A stretch of DNA of 64,000 nucleotides from Haloarcula rubra. Lineage in GTDB: Archaea > Halobacteriota > Halobacteria > Halobacteriales > Haloarculaceae. The translations under genes were made by a program, and so were the position numbers. This document shows, piece by piece, positions 16,722 to 24,943 of this stretch; position 1 is the stretch's first letter; every line of letters begins with the position of its first letter. The notes beneath the pieces are model-generated. The model made no database searches and was not told where the DNA came from. It saw only the letters and a list, made by a program, of their open reading frames with translations. The stretch is taken from NCBI RefSeq assembly GCF_019599465.1, contig NZ_RKLR01000002.1:186001-250000 (forward strand), read 5' to 3'.

Positions 16722-18602
16722 ATGACTATCCCCCGGGAGACGACAGTCCTCCTGGTCTCGGCGCCGTCACAGGCCGAGGTCGGCCAGCGACTCCGAGCGT
16801 CGTCTGCGGCGACTGTCAGGGACGTGGACTCGGTGACGGCGGCGGAACGGCACCTCCACGACGGCATCGACTGCGTCGTCAGTGGCGTCGACCTCCCGGA
16901 CGGGAGCGGTCTGGACCTGCTGGAGCGTCACAGCGGGGGCGCGTGCGACGACCCGTTCGTCCTCGTTGCCTTCGACGGTGACGAAACCGTCGCCGCCGAG
17001 GCCGTCGCGGCGGGCGTCGACCGGTACGTCCCGGCAGACGACCCGGAATCGGCGGCCGGCGACGTCGCCGATGCCGTCTCCGCGGTCGTCGAGACGGGGG
17101 ACGGGTCGGCGTCGATGGACCACCACGAGAAACTGGTCCAGTACTCCTCGGACATCATCGCGACGTACGACCGGGCGGGCCATCTGAGCCACGTGAACGA
17201 CTCGGTCACCGACACGTTGGGATACGACCCTGCCGACGTCGTCGGCGAGGACCCGATAGAGAAGGTCCACCCGGACGACCGGGACCGAATCGCCGACTTC
17301 TTCGACGCGTTGCGGGGTTCGGCCGGTGAGACGCGGCGTGTGACCTACCGGTTCCGGACGGCCGACGGCGACTACCGCACCCTCGAGTCAATCGGCCGGA
17401 ACCGCCTCGACGACCCGGAACTGGAAGCCATCGTCATCAACTCCCGGGACGTCACTGACCGAGAAGAACGGAAGGCCGAACTGGAACTGTACGAGCGAAT
17501 CGTCGAGACGGTCCCCGTAGGTGTTCACGTCCTCGACGAGACTGGGACGTTCCTCTGGGTCAACGACGTCTTCGCGACCACGATGGGGACGACGCCCGAA
17601 GAGATAGAGGGCACGGATTACACGAGGGTTATCGAACAGGGGTACGTCCCCGAGTGGATATCCGACGCGTACGACGACGTCGTCCGCCGACTCCTGAGTT
17701 CGCGCACCGACGCCGAGACGGCGACTATCGACGCCGTCCCCGTCCAGACGGCCGAGGGTGAGAAGCGACTGTTCGACACCCACCTCGGACTGCTTCCGCT
17801 GGACGACGGGGCGTTCGCCGGCACCGTCACCGTGTTCCGCGACGTCACCGAGCGAACCGCCTATCGGGAGGAACTGGAGCGCCAGAACGAACGGCTCGAA
17901 GAGTTCGCGAGCGTCGTGACCCACGACATCCGGAACCCCCTGAGCATCGCCGCCGCCCACGTCGAACTCGCTCGAGAGGACGGGGAGAGTACACACCTCG
18001 ACGCGGCCCACCATGCTATCGAACGGGCCGAGGAACTCGCCGAGAACGTCCTGACGCTGGCCCGGGAGGGGAAGATAGTCGGGGAGACGGTGGCCGTCGA
18101 CGTGGCAGTGGTCGCCCGGGCGGCGTGGCAGACGACCGAGACGGGCACCGCCGCCCTCGAAGTCGAACCGGGCGTCGGGACGCTCCTCGCAGACGAGACA
18201 CGGTTGCGACAGGTGTTCGAGAACCTCTTTCGGAACGCCGTCGAACACGGTTCGACGGATTCCGGTTCGCAGGCCGACGAAGACGGCGGGGAACACGGCG
18301 CCACCGACAGTCCGACGCAACCCGACGACAGCGCCCCCTCGGTGACCGTCACCGTCGGGCCGCTCTCGGACGAGGCCGGCTTCTACGTCGCCGACGACGG
18401 CCCCGGCATCCCCGAACACCAGCGCCACAGGCTGTTCGAGACCGCGACGGGAGACGACGCCGGGTTCGGCGTAGCCATCGTCAAGACCATCGCGGACGCA
18501 CACGGCTGGACCGTCGCTGTCGGGGAGAGCGACGCCGGCGGCGCTCGGTTCGAGGTCAGCGACGTCACCACGCCCGACGCCGAGTCCTCAGCGGTCGAGT
18601 GA
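16722..18602 (+). CDS. PAS-domain sensor histidine kinase with N-terminal pseudo-receiver
   Basis: The 626-residue protein starts with a receiver-like domain (about 1-120) in which the phosphoacceptor position reads DCVVSGVDLPDGSG, Gly replacing the usual Asp. Two PAS domains follow (about 130-255 and 258-390), then the HisKA H-box VTHDIRNPL with His401, and a HATPase with N-box FENLFRNAVEH, G1 box DDGPGI and a late GFGVAIVKTIADAHG. The kinase would sense an unknown signal in the cytoplasm, since no transmembrane helix is seen. It has no adjacent response regulator. Its last 15 nt overlap the convergent gene at 18588. Confidence 0.85.
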   Translation: MTIPRETTVLLVSAPSQAEVGQRLRASSAATVRDVDSVTAAERHLHDGIDCVVSGVDLPDGSGLDLLERHSGGACDDPFVLVAFDGDETVAAEAVAAGVDRYVPADDPESAAGDVADAVSAVVETGDGSASMDHHEKLVQYSSDIIATYDRAGHLSHVNDSVTDTLGYDPADVVGEDPIEKVHPDDRDRIADFFDALRGSAGETRRVTYRFRTADGDYRTLESIGRNRLDDPELEAIVINSRDVTDREERKAELELYERIVETVPVGVHVLDETGTFLWVNDVFATTMGTTPEEIEGTDYTRVIEQGYVPEWISDAYDDVVRRLLSSRTDAETATIDAVPVQTAEGEKRLFDTHLGLLPLDDGAFAGTVTVFRDVTERTAYREELERQNERLEEFASVVTHDIRNPLSIAAAHVELAREDGESTHLDAAHHAIERAEELAENVLTLAREGKIVGETVAVDVAVVARAAWQTTETGTAALEVEPGVGTLLADETRLRQVFENLFRNAVEHGSTDSGSQADEDGGEHGATDSPTQPDDSAPSVTVTVGPLSDEAGFYVADDGPGIPEHQRHRLFETATGDDAGFGVAIVKTIADAHGWTVAVGESDAGGARFEVSDVTTPDAESSAVE

Positions 18603-19040
18603 ACCCGCGTACGACTGGTCGCGGGCGACGACCGTCGCCGGGTCGAACCGAACGAGGCCGTAGCCGTCGTCGTCGAGGTCACGGAACCGCTCGTCCCACG
18701 CGTCTCGGTCGGGCCCGAGATACGCCTCCAGTAGCCGGCCGGCCACCCCGTCGTCGAACGGCTCTAGCGTCGCCGTCCCGCGCATCCCGACGTGTTCGAC
18801 ACCCCCCGAGTTCGGGTCGAAGTCCACGACTGCGAGGGCAGACTCCGGGAACTCTCGGACTCGCTCGGGGTACGAGCGACCGTTCTCCATGGCGACGAGC
18901 CACACCGCCTCGCCGTCCCAGTGGAACCACAGGGGCGAGACGCGGGGCCCGGACGCCGACGACTGCGCGAGGAAGCAGAACAGCGGGCGAGCGAGAAAGT
19001 CGTCCAGCGAGGTATCGAGGGTGTTCTCGACGACGTCCAT
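18588..19040 (-). CDS. Pyridoxamine 5'-phosphate oxidase-like (split-barrel FMN) protein
   Basis: The 150-residue product has the split-barrel FMN-binding fold signature: an N-terminal strand with RPLFCFLAQSSASGPRVSPLWFHWDGEAVWLVA, a second strand with SALAVVDFDP, and a closing YGLVRFDPATVVARDQSYA. In haloarchaea such proteins are usually nitroreductase- or heme-oxygenase-like enzymes of unknown substrate rather than true PdxH, which is longer. Its 3' end overlaps the 3' end of the kinase gene by 15 nt on the opposite strand. Confidence 0.75.
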   Translation of the reverse strand: MDVVENTLDTSLDDFLARPLFCFLAQSSASGPRVSPLWFHWDGEAVWLVAMENGRSYPERVREFPESALAVVDFDPNSGGVEHVGMRGTATLEPFDDGVAGRLLEAYLGPDRDAWDERFRDLDDDGYGLVRFDPATVVARDQSYAGSLDR

Positions 19041-19195
19041 AGCGGGCCCTCGACCGCCCGAGGCAAATAGGTTCGAGTGGAAACGGGGGGCGTTCTAATA
19101 CCTACGTGGCTACCAACTGACAACCGGGCGGTCGCGAGTGGTGCCCACAGCAGCACGAAGCGCCGCGAGGTGTCACCCGACGACGGAAAGGGTCG

Positions 19196-20764
19196 TCAGG
19201 CGAACTTCCGAACGGTCATGTCCAGCGTGTCGAGGTCCAGAATCGGGGCGAACCCGGCGTCGGGGTCGATGTTGACGGACTTCTGGAAGTCGGTCTGGGC
19301 CTGCCAGCACCCCGAGTTCAGCGCGAGGACGTTGTGGTACTTCCCCCAGCCGAGTTTGTGGACGTGACCCGTGTGGAAGACGTCGGGCACCTCCTCCATG
19401 ACGAGGTAGTCCCGGTCCTCCGGTGCCAGTCGGGTGTGGCCGCCGTACTGCGGGGCGACGTGGCGCTTCTTCAGCAGTTGGTACATCGCCTTGTGGGGTT
19501 CCTCGTAACTGGCCTCCTCGTCGGGGAGTTCGGCGATGACCTCGTCCAGCGAGACGCCGTGGTACATCAGGACGGTGACGCCCTCCACCGTGACGAGCGC
19601 GGGGTTCGAGTGGACCTGCGCGTCGTGGGCGGTCATGATGTCCCGCAGTTCCTCGTCGAAACCGGGTTGCGGTTCCGCGAGGCGGACGGCGTCGTGGTTG
19701 CCCGGAATCATCCGAATCTCCATGTCGCCGGGGACCTCCTTGAGGTACTCCGAGAACCGCTCGTACTGCTCGTAGATGTCGACGATGTCCAGTTCCTCGT
19801 CCTGGTCGGGGTAGATGCCGACGCCCTCGACCATGTCGCCCGCGACGAGGAGGTACTCGACGTGTTCGGCTTCGGGGCTGTGGAGCCAGTCCGTAAAGCG
19901 GTGCCACGCGTCGGCCATGAACTCCTGACTGCCGACGTGGACGTCGGAGATGAGCGCCGCCTGCACGTGGCGGTCGGCCGTCGACGGCGAGTGGGTCCGC
20001 GGGACGTCCGGGAAGTACATCGAGTCGACGAAGAGGATGCCGGCGTCGTCGGCCAGCGTCCCGTCGACGGCGATAACCTCGTCCAACAGGAGTTGCTGGA
20101 CCAGATCGGCGATGGGGCGGTCTTTCATCACGAGACAGGGGAACGTCCCGTTCGTGTCTTCGAGTTCGACGAGCCAGTGCCCGCTGGCCGTCGAGCGGAT
20201 ATCCGACACCATCCCGATGAGGGCGGCCTCGCTGCCGCCGGTCATGTTCTGGATGGCGTCGGTCGGGCGGTGGTTCACGCGACCCCGGAGTTTGCTCGCG
20301 AGTTTCTCGTAGCGGTCCCGGAACACCGAGACGAAGTCGCTGTACTCCCCGGTTCCCGTGGAGTTGCCGGTCATGTCGTTGGCGACCTCGATGGCCCGCT
20401 TCGAGAGGTCGACGTCGCGAGACCCCCTCGTTTCCGGTGGAACGTCCCCGCCCGTGTCCGGCGACGAGGGAGAGTCTGTTCCAGTCGAAATAGGGGGGTC
20501 TGCCGTAGCGCTCGACTCGGTCGTCCCGTCGGTCGTCGGACGACCACCGGCGGTCGCGTCGGCCCTCGATTCTCCACGGTCGAGCGCCGAGTCGACGTGG
20601 TCGGCCGTGAGTTTCAGCGCGTCGTCCGGCATCGTTTCCAGTGCGCGGTCGAGAGCGCGCTCCGGGTCCGGAGCGTCGGCCAGTTTCGTCACCGCGTCGC
20701 GTTCCGCGTTGTAGCCGCGGCTGGCGAGTTCGCTGACGATACGGGCCGGCGTCGAAAGCGGCAC
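19196..20764 (-). CDS. polB: D-family DNA polymerase small subunit (DP1)
   Basis: From a GTG at 20764 (PLSTPARIVSELASRGYN) the 522-residue protein has an N-terminal alpha-helical region, an acidic linker rich in Ser/Thr/Gly, an OB-fold region, and a C-terminal Mre11-type phosphoesterase with SDVHVGS, AGDMVEG, PGNHD, YHGVS and HTGHVH, the 3'-5' exonuclease site. This is the proofreading subunit of PolD, the archaeal replicative polymerase; the large subunit DP2 lies at 47290-51468. A much longer frame upstream is rejected because it overlaps the signal peptidase genes. GTG is chosen because the conserved N-terminus begins there. Confidence 0.92.
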   Translation of the reverse strand: MPLSTPARIVSELASRGYNAERDAVTKLADAPDPERALDRALETMPDDALKLTADHVDSALDRGESRADATAGGRPTTDGTTESSATADPPISTGTDSPSSPDTGGDVPPETRGSRDVDLSKRAIEVANDMTGNSTGTGEYSDFVSVFRDRYEKLASKLRGRVNHRPTDAIQNMTGGSEAALIGMVSDIRSTASGHWLVELEDTNGTFPCLVMKDRPIADLVQQLLLDEVIAVDGTLADDAGILFVDSMYFPDVPRTHSPSTADRHVQAALISDVHVGSQEFMADAWHRFTDWLHSPEAEHVEYLLVAGDMVEGVGIYPDQDEELDIVDIYEQYERFSEYLKEVPGDMEIRMIPGNHDAVRLAEPQPGFDEELRDIMTAHDAQVHSNPALVTVEGVTVLMYHGVSLDEVIAELPDEEASYEEPHKAMYQLLKKRHVAPQYGGHTRLAPEDRDYLVMEEVPDVFHTGHVHKLGWGKYHNVLALNSGCWQAQTDFQKSVNIDPDAGFAPILDLDTLDMTVRKFA

Positions 20765-20863
20765 GTTAGCTACTCCGCGTCGGCAGGCAAAAACGTAGCG
20801 GACCGGCAGACGACGCGGGGCGACACAACATTGATGCCGTGGTGCTGACAAGCCGAGGTACGG

Positions 20864-21544
20864 ATGGACCCCGACTTGTCGGCCGACGGCGGCCCTCCTG
20901 CGAGCGACGCCGGCGGCCGGAGCGGCGACGACAGCGACGGCGTCCCGGTCTCGGTGTACGTTCGCGACGTCGGGACGAGCGTCGGCGCCGTCCTGCTGGT
21001 CGGCCTGTTGCTGTTCGCCGTCAGCGGCGTCTGGCCCCCGCTCGTCGCCATCGAGAGCGGGAGCATGACCCCGAACATCGACACCGGTGACATGGTGTTC
21101 ATCATGGCGGAAGACCGGTTTCCCGGCCCGGACGCTCGGCACGGCGTGGTCACCGCTCAGACGGGCAGCGAGTCGAACTACGTGATGTTCCGCGAACCCG
21201 GCGACGTCATCGTCTTCGAACCCGACGGCGACACACAGCGGACCCCCGTCATCCACCGGGCGATGTTCTACGTCGAGGACGGGGAGAACTGGTACGACCG
21301 CGCCGACCCCGACGCTATCGGTGCCGCCGATAGCTGTGCCGACCTCCGGAACTGCCCCGCCCCGCACGACGGGTTCGTGACGAAAGGGGACTTCAACGAC
21401 GCCTACGACCAGGTGACTGGGACCAGTACGGTCGTCCGTGCCGAGTGGGTCGTGGGCACGGCCGAACTGCGCGTTCCGGGCCTCGGGTGGCTTCGACTCC
21501 AGTCCGGCCACCTGCTGGTCGGTCCACGGCCCACGGGGGCGTAG
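20864..21544 (+). CDS. Archaeal signal peptidase I (S26B), first tandem copy
   Basis: The 226-residue protein has a short acidic cytoplasmic start, one transmembrane helix (VGAVLLVGLLLFAVSGVWPPLVAIE) and the serine protease motif ESGSMTP, whose Ser is catalytic; archaeal S26B enzymes use a His in place of the bacterial Lys, and the segment VIHRAM supplies a candidate. It cleaves signal peptides of secreted proteins at the outer face of the membrane. A second copy follows 48 nt later in the same direction. The two share a perfect 76-bp block covering the helix while the rest has diverged. Confidence 0.85.
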   Translation: MDPDLSADGGPPASDAGGRSGDDSDGVPVSVYVRDVGTSVGAVLLVGLLLFAVSGVWPPLVAIESGSMTPNIDTGDMVFIMAEDRFPGPDARHGVVTAQTGSESNYVMFREPGDVIVFEPDGDTQRTPVIHRAMFYVEDGENWYDRADPDAIGAADSCADLRNCPAPHDGFVTKGDFNDAYDQVTGTSTVVRAEWVVGTAELRVPGLGWLRLQSGHLLVGPRPTGA

Positions 21545-21592
21545 GTCACACAACGGAACGTTGATTGTTCGTCTCCCGGTAGTCCCGGTAGC

Positions 21593-22267
21593 ATGTCCGG
21601 CGACGACCGTCCGTCGGCGAGCGACGACGGGGCTGGTGTACTGGTGTACGTGACCGACATGGTCGGGAGCGCCGGCGCCGTCCTGCTGGTCGGCCTGTTG
21701 CTGTTCGCCGTCAGCGGCGTCTGGCCCCCGCTCGTCGCCATCGAGAGCCCCAGCATGGACCCCCACATCGAGAAGGGCGACCTCGTCTTCGTCATGGAGG
21801 AGGAGCGGTTCGCCGGAGCGAACGCAGAGCACGGCGTCGTCACGGCCGCACGTGGCGAGCGCTACGTCCGGTTCAGCCGACCGGGCGACGTCATCGTGTA
21901 CGCGCCCGACGGGGACAACGGGACGACACCCATCATCCACCGAGCGATGCTGTACGTCGAAGACGGCGAGAACTGGTACGACCGCGCCGACCCCGCCGCC
22001 GTCGGCGTCGCGGACAACTGCCGGGAACTCACCAACTGTCCGGCGCCCCACGACGGGTTCATCACCAAAGGCGACAACAACCGCCGCTACGATCAGGTGG
22101 GGTCAAGTCCCATCAGCGACCCGGTCAGGCCCACGTGGGTCATCGGTACCGCCGAGTGGCGCGTGCCGTTGCTCGGCGAGATTCGGCTCGGCTGGAATCA
22201 GGCCGCGCGCGTCTCCACGGTCGGGACGTCGGTCACAGCGGAGAACGGAACTGTCGTCGGCGCGTAG
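21593..22267 (+). CDS. Archaeal signal peptidase I (S26B), second tandem copy
   Basis: The 224-residue paralogue has the same plan: cytoplasmic acidic stub, one transmembrane helix, ESPSMDP with the catalytic Ser, and IIHRAM for the likely catalytic His. It also shares DGENWYDRADP and a C-terminal QVxxx-region with the first copy. The exact 76-bp identity at 21673-21748 and 20983-21058 is within the helix. Both copies may be active; they could differ in substrate choice. The gene ends 11 nt from the convergent orc1 stop. Confidence 0.85.
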   Translation: MSGDDRPSASDDGAGVLVYVTDMVGSAGAVLLVGLLLFAVSGVWPPLVAIESPSMDPHIEKGDLVFVMEEERFAGANAEHGVVTAARGERYVRFSRPGDVIVYAPDGDNGTTPIIHRAMLYVEDGENWYDRADPAAVGVADNCRELTNCPAPHDGFITKGDNNRRYDQVGSSPISDPVRPTWVIGTAEWRVPLLGEIRLGWNQAARVSTVGTSVTAENGTVVGA

Positions 22268-22277
22268 CCACCCGCAG

Positions 22278-23831
22278 TCAGTTGTCGAAGCGCGCCTGTA
22301 CGAACGGTTGGACGTCGTCGATGTCGCCGAGTCGCGAGTCCGAGAGGAGCACCGCTTCGGTCTCTTCGGTCGGGACCGACAGCGAGATCTCTTTCGTCCG
22401 GCCGTAACGGCCCTTCGAGACGACGACGGCGTTGACGATGCCCAGCATGTCCAGTTCGGAGATGAGGTCCGTGACCCGGCGCTGGGTCAACACGTCGGCG
22501 TCTATCTCCTCACAGAGGTTCTTGTAGATGTTGAACACCTCGCCGGTGTTGATGTTGCGGACGCCGTTCTTCTCTAGGAGGATGATGGCGAAGAGGACTA
22601 TCTTCGACTGGGTCGGCAGGGTGCGGACGACTTCGACGACCCGGTCCAGTTCTATCTTCTCCTGGGCCTGCCGGACGTGGTCCTCCTCGACCTGGTCGGT
22701 CTGGTCGCGTTCGGCCAGTTCCCCGGCCGTCCGGAGGAGGTCGAGTGCCCGGCGGGCGTCCCCGTGTTCCTGTGCGGCGAAGGCCGCACAGAGGGGGATG
22801 ACGTCGTCGGAGAGCGCACTCCCCTTGAACGCGACGTCGGCACGGGCCTGTAGGATGTCACGCAACTGGTTGGCGTCGTAGGGCGGGAAGACGATCTCCT
22901 CCTCGCCGAGACTCGACTTGACGCGGGGGTCGAGGAAGTCGGTGAACTTCAGGTCGTTGGAGATGCCCATGATGGAGACGCGGGAGTTCTCCAGTTCGGA
23001 GTTCATCCGCGAGAGGTTGTAGAGGGTGTCGTCGCCGGACTTCTCGACGAGTTTGTCTATCTCGTCGAGCATGATGACGACGACCCGTTCGTGGTAGTCG
23101 ACGGCGTCGAAGAAGGAGGAGTACACCCGGTCGGTCGGCCACCCGGTCATCGGAACCTCCTCGAAGTCGTCCTTGTCGGATTCGAGCGCGTCGATTTCGG
23201 CTTCGAGCGCGTCGACGCTGTCGAACTCCGTCCCTTCGAGTGCGGTGGCGTCCTCGCGTGCGCGTGACAGCGTGTCCTCGAGCGTCTCGATCCGGTCGTC
23301 GATGACGTCGACGTTCTTGTTGATGAACTTGTTCGCGAGCTGGGCGAGGACGCGGTACTGGGTGTCGGTCACCTCGCAGTTGATGTACTCGACCTCGCAG
23401 GGCACCTCGTACTTCTGGGAGGTGGTCTCCAGTTCCTCGCTGACGAACTTCGCGCTGGCCGTCTTCCCCGTCCCCGTCTTGCCGTAGATGAGGATGTTCG
23501 ACGGAGTGTCCCCGCGGAGGGCGGTGACGAGGATGGTCGCCATGTTGTTTATCTGCTCTTCGCGGTGCGGGAGTTTGTGTGGCGTGTAGGAGGGTCGCAG
23601 TACCTCCTTGTTCTCGAAGATGGGTTCACCTTCGAGCAAGTCGTCGAACAGGCCGCGAGAGGCCTCGTCGGAGTCGTCGCTACTCCCCGTGTCGAGGTTG
23701 TCGAGCACGACGTCGTCCAGGTCCGGTGTCTGAGAGGACTGGTCGTCGGCCGCGTCGTCGGACGAGAGTTCGTACTCCGAGTCCTCCGATGTGTCGGGCC
23801 CGGCGTCCGAGTCGTCGAGTGAGTCGGTCAT
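22278..23831 (-). CDS. orc1: Orc1/Cdc6 origin-binding initiator (oriC1 type)
   Basis: The 517-residue protein carries Walker A GKTGTGKT (residues 117-124), Walker B VVIMLDEIDK, sensor-like segments (MGISNDLKF) and a C-terminal winged helix (from about residue 400, with ELDMLGIVNAVVVSKGRYGRTKEI). An acidic N-terminal tail of about 75 residues and a helical insertion between Walker A and B (IDDRIETLEDTLSRAREDA) are as in haloarchaeal initiators of the main chromosomal origin. It binds ORB sites and loads MCM. ATG 23831 is chosen; frames extending to 23960 are not conserved-looking. It is transcribed away from the origin at 23832-24943. Confidence 0.93.
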   Translation of the reverse strand: MTDSLDDSDAGPDTSEDSEYELSSDDAADDQSSQTPDLDDVVLDNLDTGSSDDSDEASRGLFDDLLEGEPIFENKEVLRPSYTPHKLPHREEQINNMATILVTALRGDTPSNILIYGKTGTGKTASAKFVSEELETTSQKYEVPCEVEYINCEVTDTQYRVLAQLANKFINKNVDVIDDRIETLEDTLSRAREDATALEGTEFDSVDALEAEIDALESDKDDFEEVPMTGWPTDRVYSSFFDAVDYHERVVVIMLDEIDKLVEKSGDDTLYNLSRMNSELENSRVSIMGISNDLKFTDFLDPRVKSSLGEEEIVFPPYDANQLRDILQARADVAFKGSALSDDVIPLCAAFAAQEHGDARRALDLLRTAGELAERDQTDQVEEDHVRQAQEKIELDRVVEVVRTLPTQSKIVLFAIILLEKNGVRNINTGEVFNIYKNLCEEIDADVLTQRRVTDLISELDMLGIVNAVVVSKGRYGRTKEISLSVPTEETEAVLLSDSRLGDIDDVQPFVQARFDN

Positions 23832-24257
23832 AGTCGAGAGCGCAACCCCCTTGTTTCGAGTGGAGAGCAACGGATACTCCCGAAGAGCGGACGTGAAGAC
23901 CACGTCTGTGCTATCGCTGGCGAGTGACGACGCTCTCGGGTGCGTCCAGTTGAACCACATGAACCCGTGGGTGAGTCGATATTAAACATTTCGGTCGAAT
24001 CGTGGCCGTGGGTCCACGTGAAAAGGTCCCCCTCCACGAAGCGAGCTGCTGCGGTCGAGGCGGGTCAGTCGCCGAGATAATCACGACTTAAGCACGAATT
24101 ACCGTCGAATTCGTCGACGAGACTGGTGGATACCGAAGGTTGCAGGCGAACTAGGGGGTGGTCGGCCAAGGGCCGTCGGCTACGAGCGAGGGGACGTGAG
24201 TGTGAGTAGGTGGGGCATATCGACGGTACTGTCCGACGACGTGAATAGAGAGTGATA

Positions 24258-24268
24258 TTTCCGGTGGA
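24258..24268 (-). repeat. Degenerate mini-ORB core
   Basis: TTTCCGGTGGA, one mismatch to the ORB core TTTCAGGTGGA, immediately left of the left ORB and in the same orientation. A second degenerate core in the opposite orientation (TCCACGTGAAA) is at 24013-24023. Confidence 0.45.
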
Positions 24269-24270
24269 CC

Positions 24271-24298
24271 CCCCCCACCCCTTCGTTTCAGGTGGAGC
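24271..24298 (-). repeat. Left origin recognition box (ORB)
   Basis: Contains the core TTTCAGGTGGA preceded by CCCCTTCG and a C-run. Its reverse complement matches the right ORB at 27 of 28 positions. The G/C-run plus core is the typical ORB arrangement bound by Orc1/Cdc6. Confidence 0.85.
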
Positions 24299-24343
24299 GG
24301 GGAACGAGCAGGGGTGGGGGGTGAGGGGGCGAACGGGAACGCT

Positions 24344-24474
24344 CTAGACTAGGAAAGATTTAATACATATACAGAAAAACCAAACCCGCGGGAAACAAAA
24401 AGAAGTGACTAGAGTGCTACAGTTGTTCTAGACTAGTGTCTCGACGCTTCTCGTCCGCGAATACGCTAGTCTAG
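24344..24474. repeat. Three CTAGACTAG motifs bracketing the AT-rich centre
   Basis: CTAGACTAG occurs at 24344-24352 and 24428-24436, and its reverse complement CTAGTCTAG at 24466-24474. An extra CTAG lies in GACTAGAGT near 24407. Seven CTAG tetramers in about 130 bp is far above their density elsewhere in the window. The role is unknown; the positions on both sides of the AT-rich segment suggest initiator or accessory-protein binding. Confidence 0.6.
24353..24405. other. AT-rich duplex-unwinding element candidate
   Basis: The stretch around GAAAGATTTAATACATAT and the following A-rich run is the lowest-GC part of the origin and lies between the two inverted ORBs, where the helix is expected to open first. 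A short GC block CCCGCGGG sits in its middle. Confidence 0.6.
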
Positions 24475-24544
24475 CTCACAGCGGACGCCCCACTCCTTCC
24501 CGTCGAGTGCCGTCTCGACGCCGTCCGCCCCGGGCCTGCTCGTC

Positions 24545-24572
24545 GTTCCACCTGAAACGAAGGGGTGGGGGG
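24545..24572 (+). repeat. Right origin recognition box (ORB)
   Basis: TCCACCTGAAA core followed by CGAAGGGG and a G-run, in the opposite orientation to the left ORB. One mismatch to the reverse complement of the left copy over 28 bp. Confidence 0.85.
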
Positions 24573-24943
24573 CTACACCCTCCCCACCGTTTCCCCTCTG
24601 TCCTCCTCACCCGCTCGCACGCTCGGTCGTCGCGTTCGGTTCGGTCGTTCGGCAGTGTACCGGCCACCGATCCCCGTAGCCCCGGAGACTTCGTTCCCTT
24701 TCTCCGCGTGAGGCCCTCGGTTTCTCGTGCATCCGAACGCACGCGACGCCGAACCGAGTCGTCAGCTCTCGCCTCGACGTTCCACTCGGCCGGCCGCCTG
24801 TGTTTCAGCACGACGACGGCTCAGTCGGCTCTCCAAGACCTCTCTAAGATTTTATGCTTGTCTGACGTAGCCTTAAGTGAATTCGCCTTTCTTCTACGGG
24901 CAGAAGCCGCCAAACCGGCAAGTCCGGGCGGCGGGAGGATAGG

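Larger units (their letters stand above)
23832..24943. other. Chromosomal replication origin (oriC1-like)
   Basis: A 1.1 kb gene-free region between orc1 (minus) and oapA (plus). It contains two 28-bp ORB elements in inverted orientation (24271-24298 and 24545-24572) about 245 bp apart, an AT-rich segment between them, three CTAGACTAG motifs, a G-run and further weak ORB-like cores. This is the layout of an active haloarchaeal origin: initiators bind both ORBs and open the AT-rich centre. Other small palindromes, such as CGTCGA-ATTCG-TCGACG (24103-24119), lie to the left. Frames that cross the region are non-coding by composition. Confidence 0.88.

Noticed and set aside
20765-22051. Upstream extension of the DP1 frame through the signal peptidase genes (frame 19196-22051)
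   Set aside because: It is antisense to both signal peptidases; the DP1 family N-terminus begins at the GTG at 20764.
24301-24330. CRISPR or tandem repeat array
   Set aside because: The G-run is irregular, with no repeat-spacer periodicity; no CRISPR array was seen anywhere.
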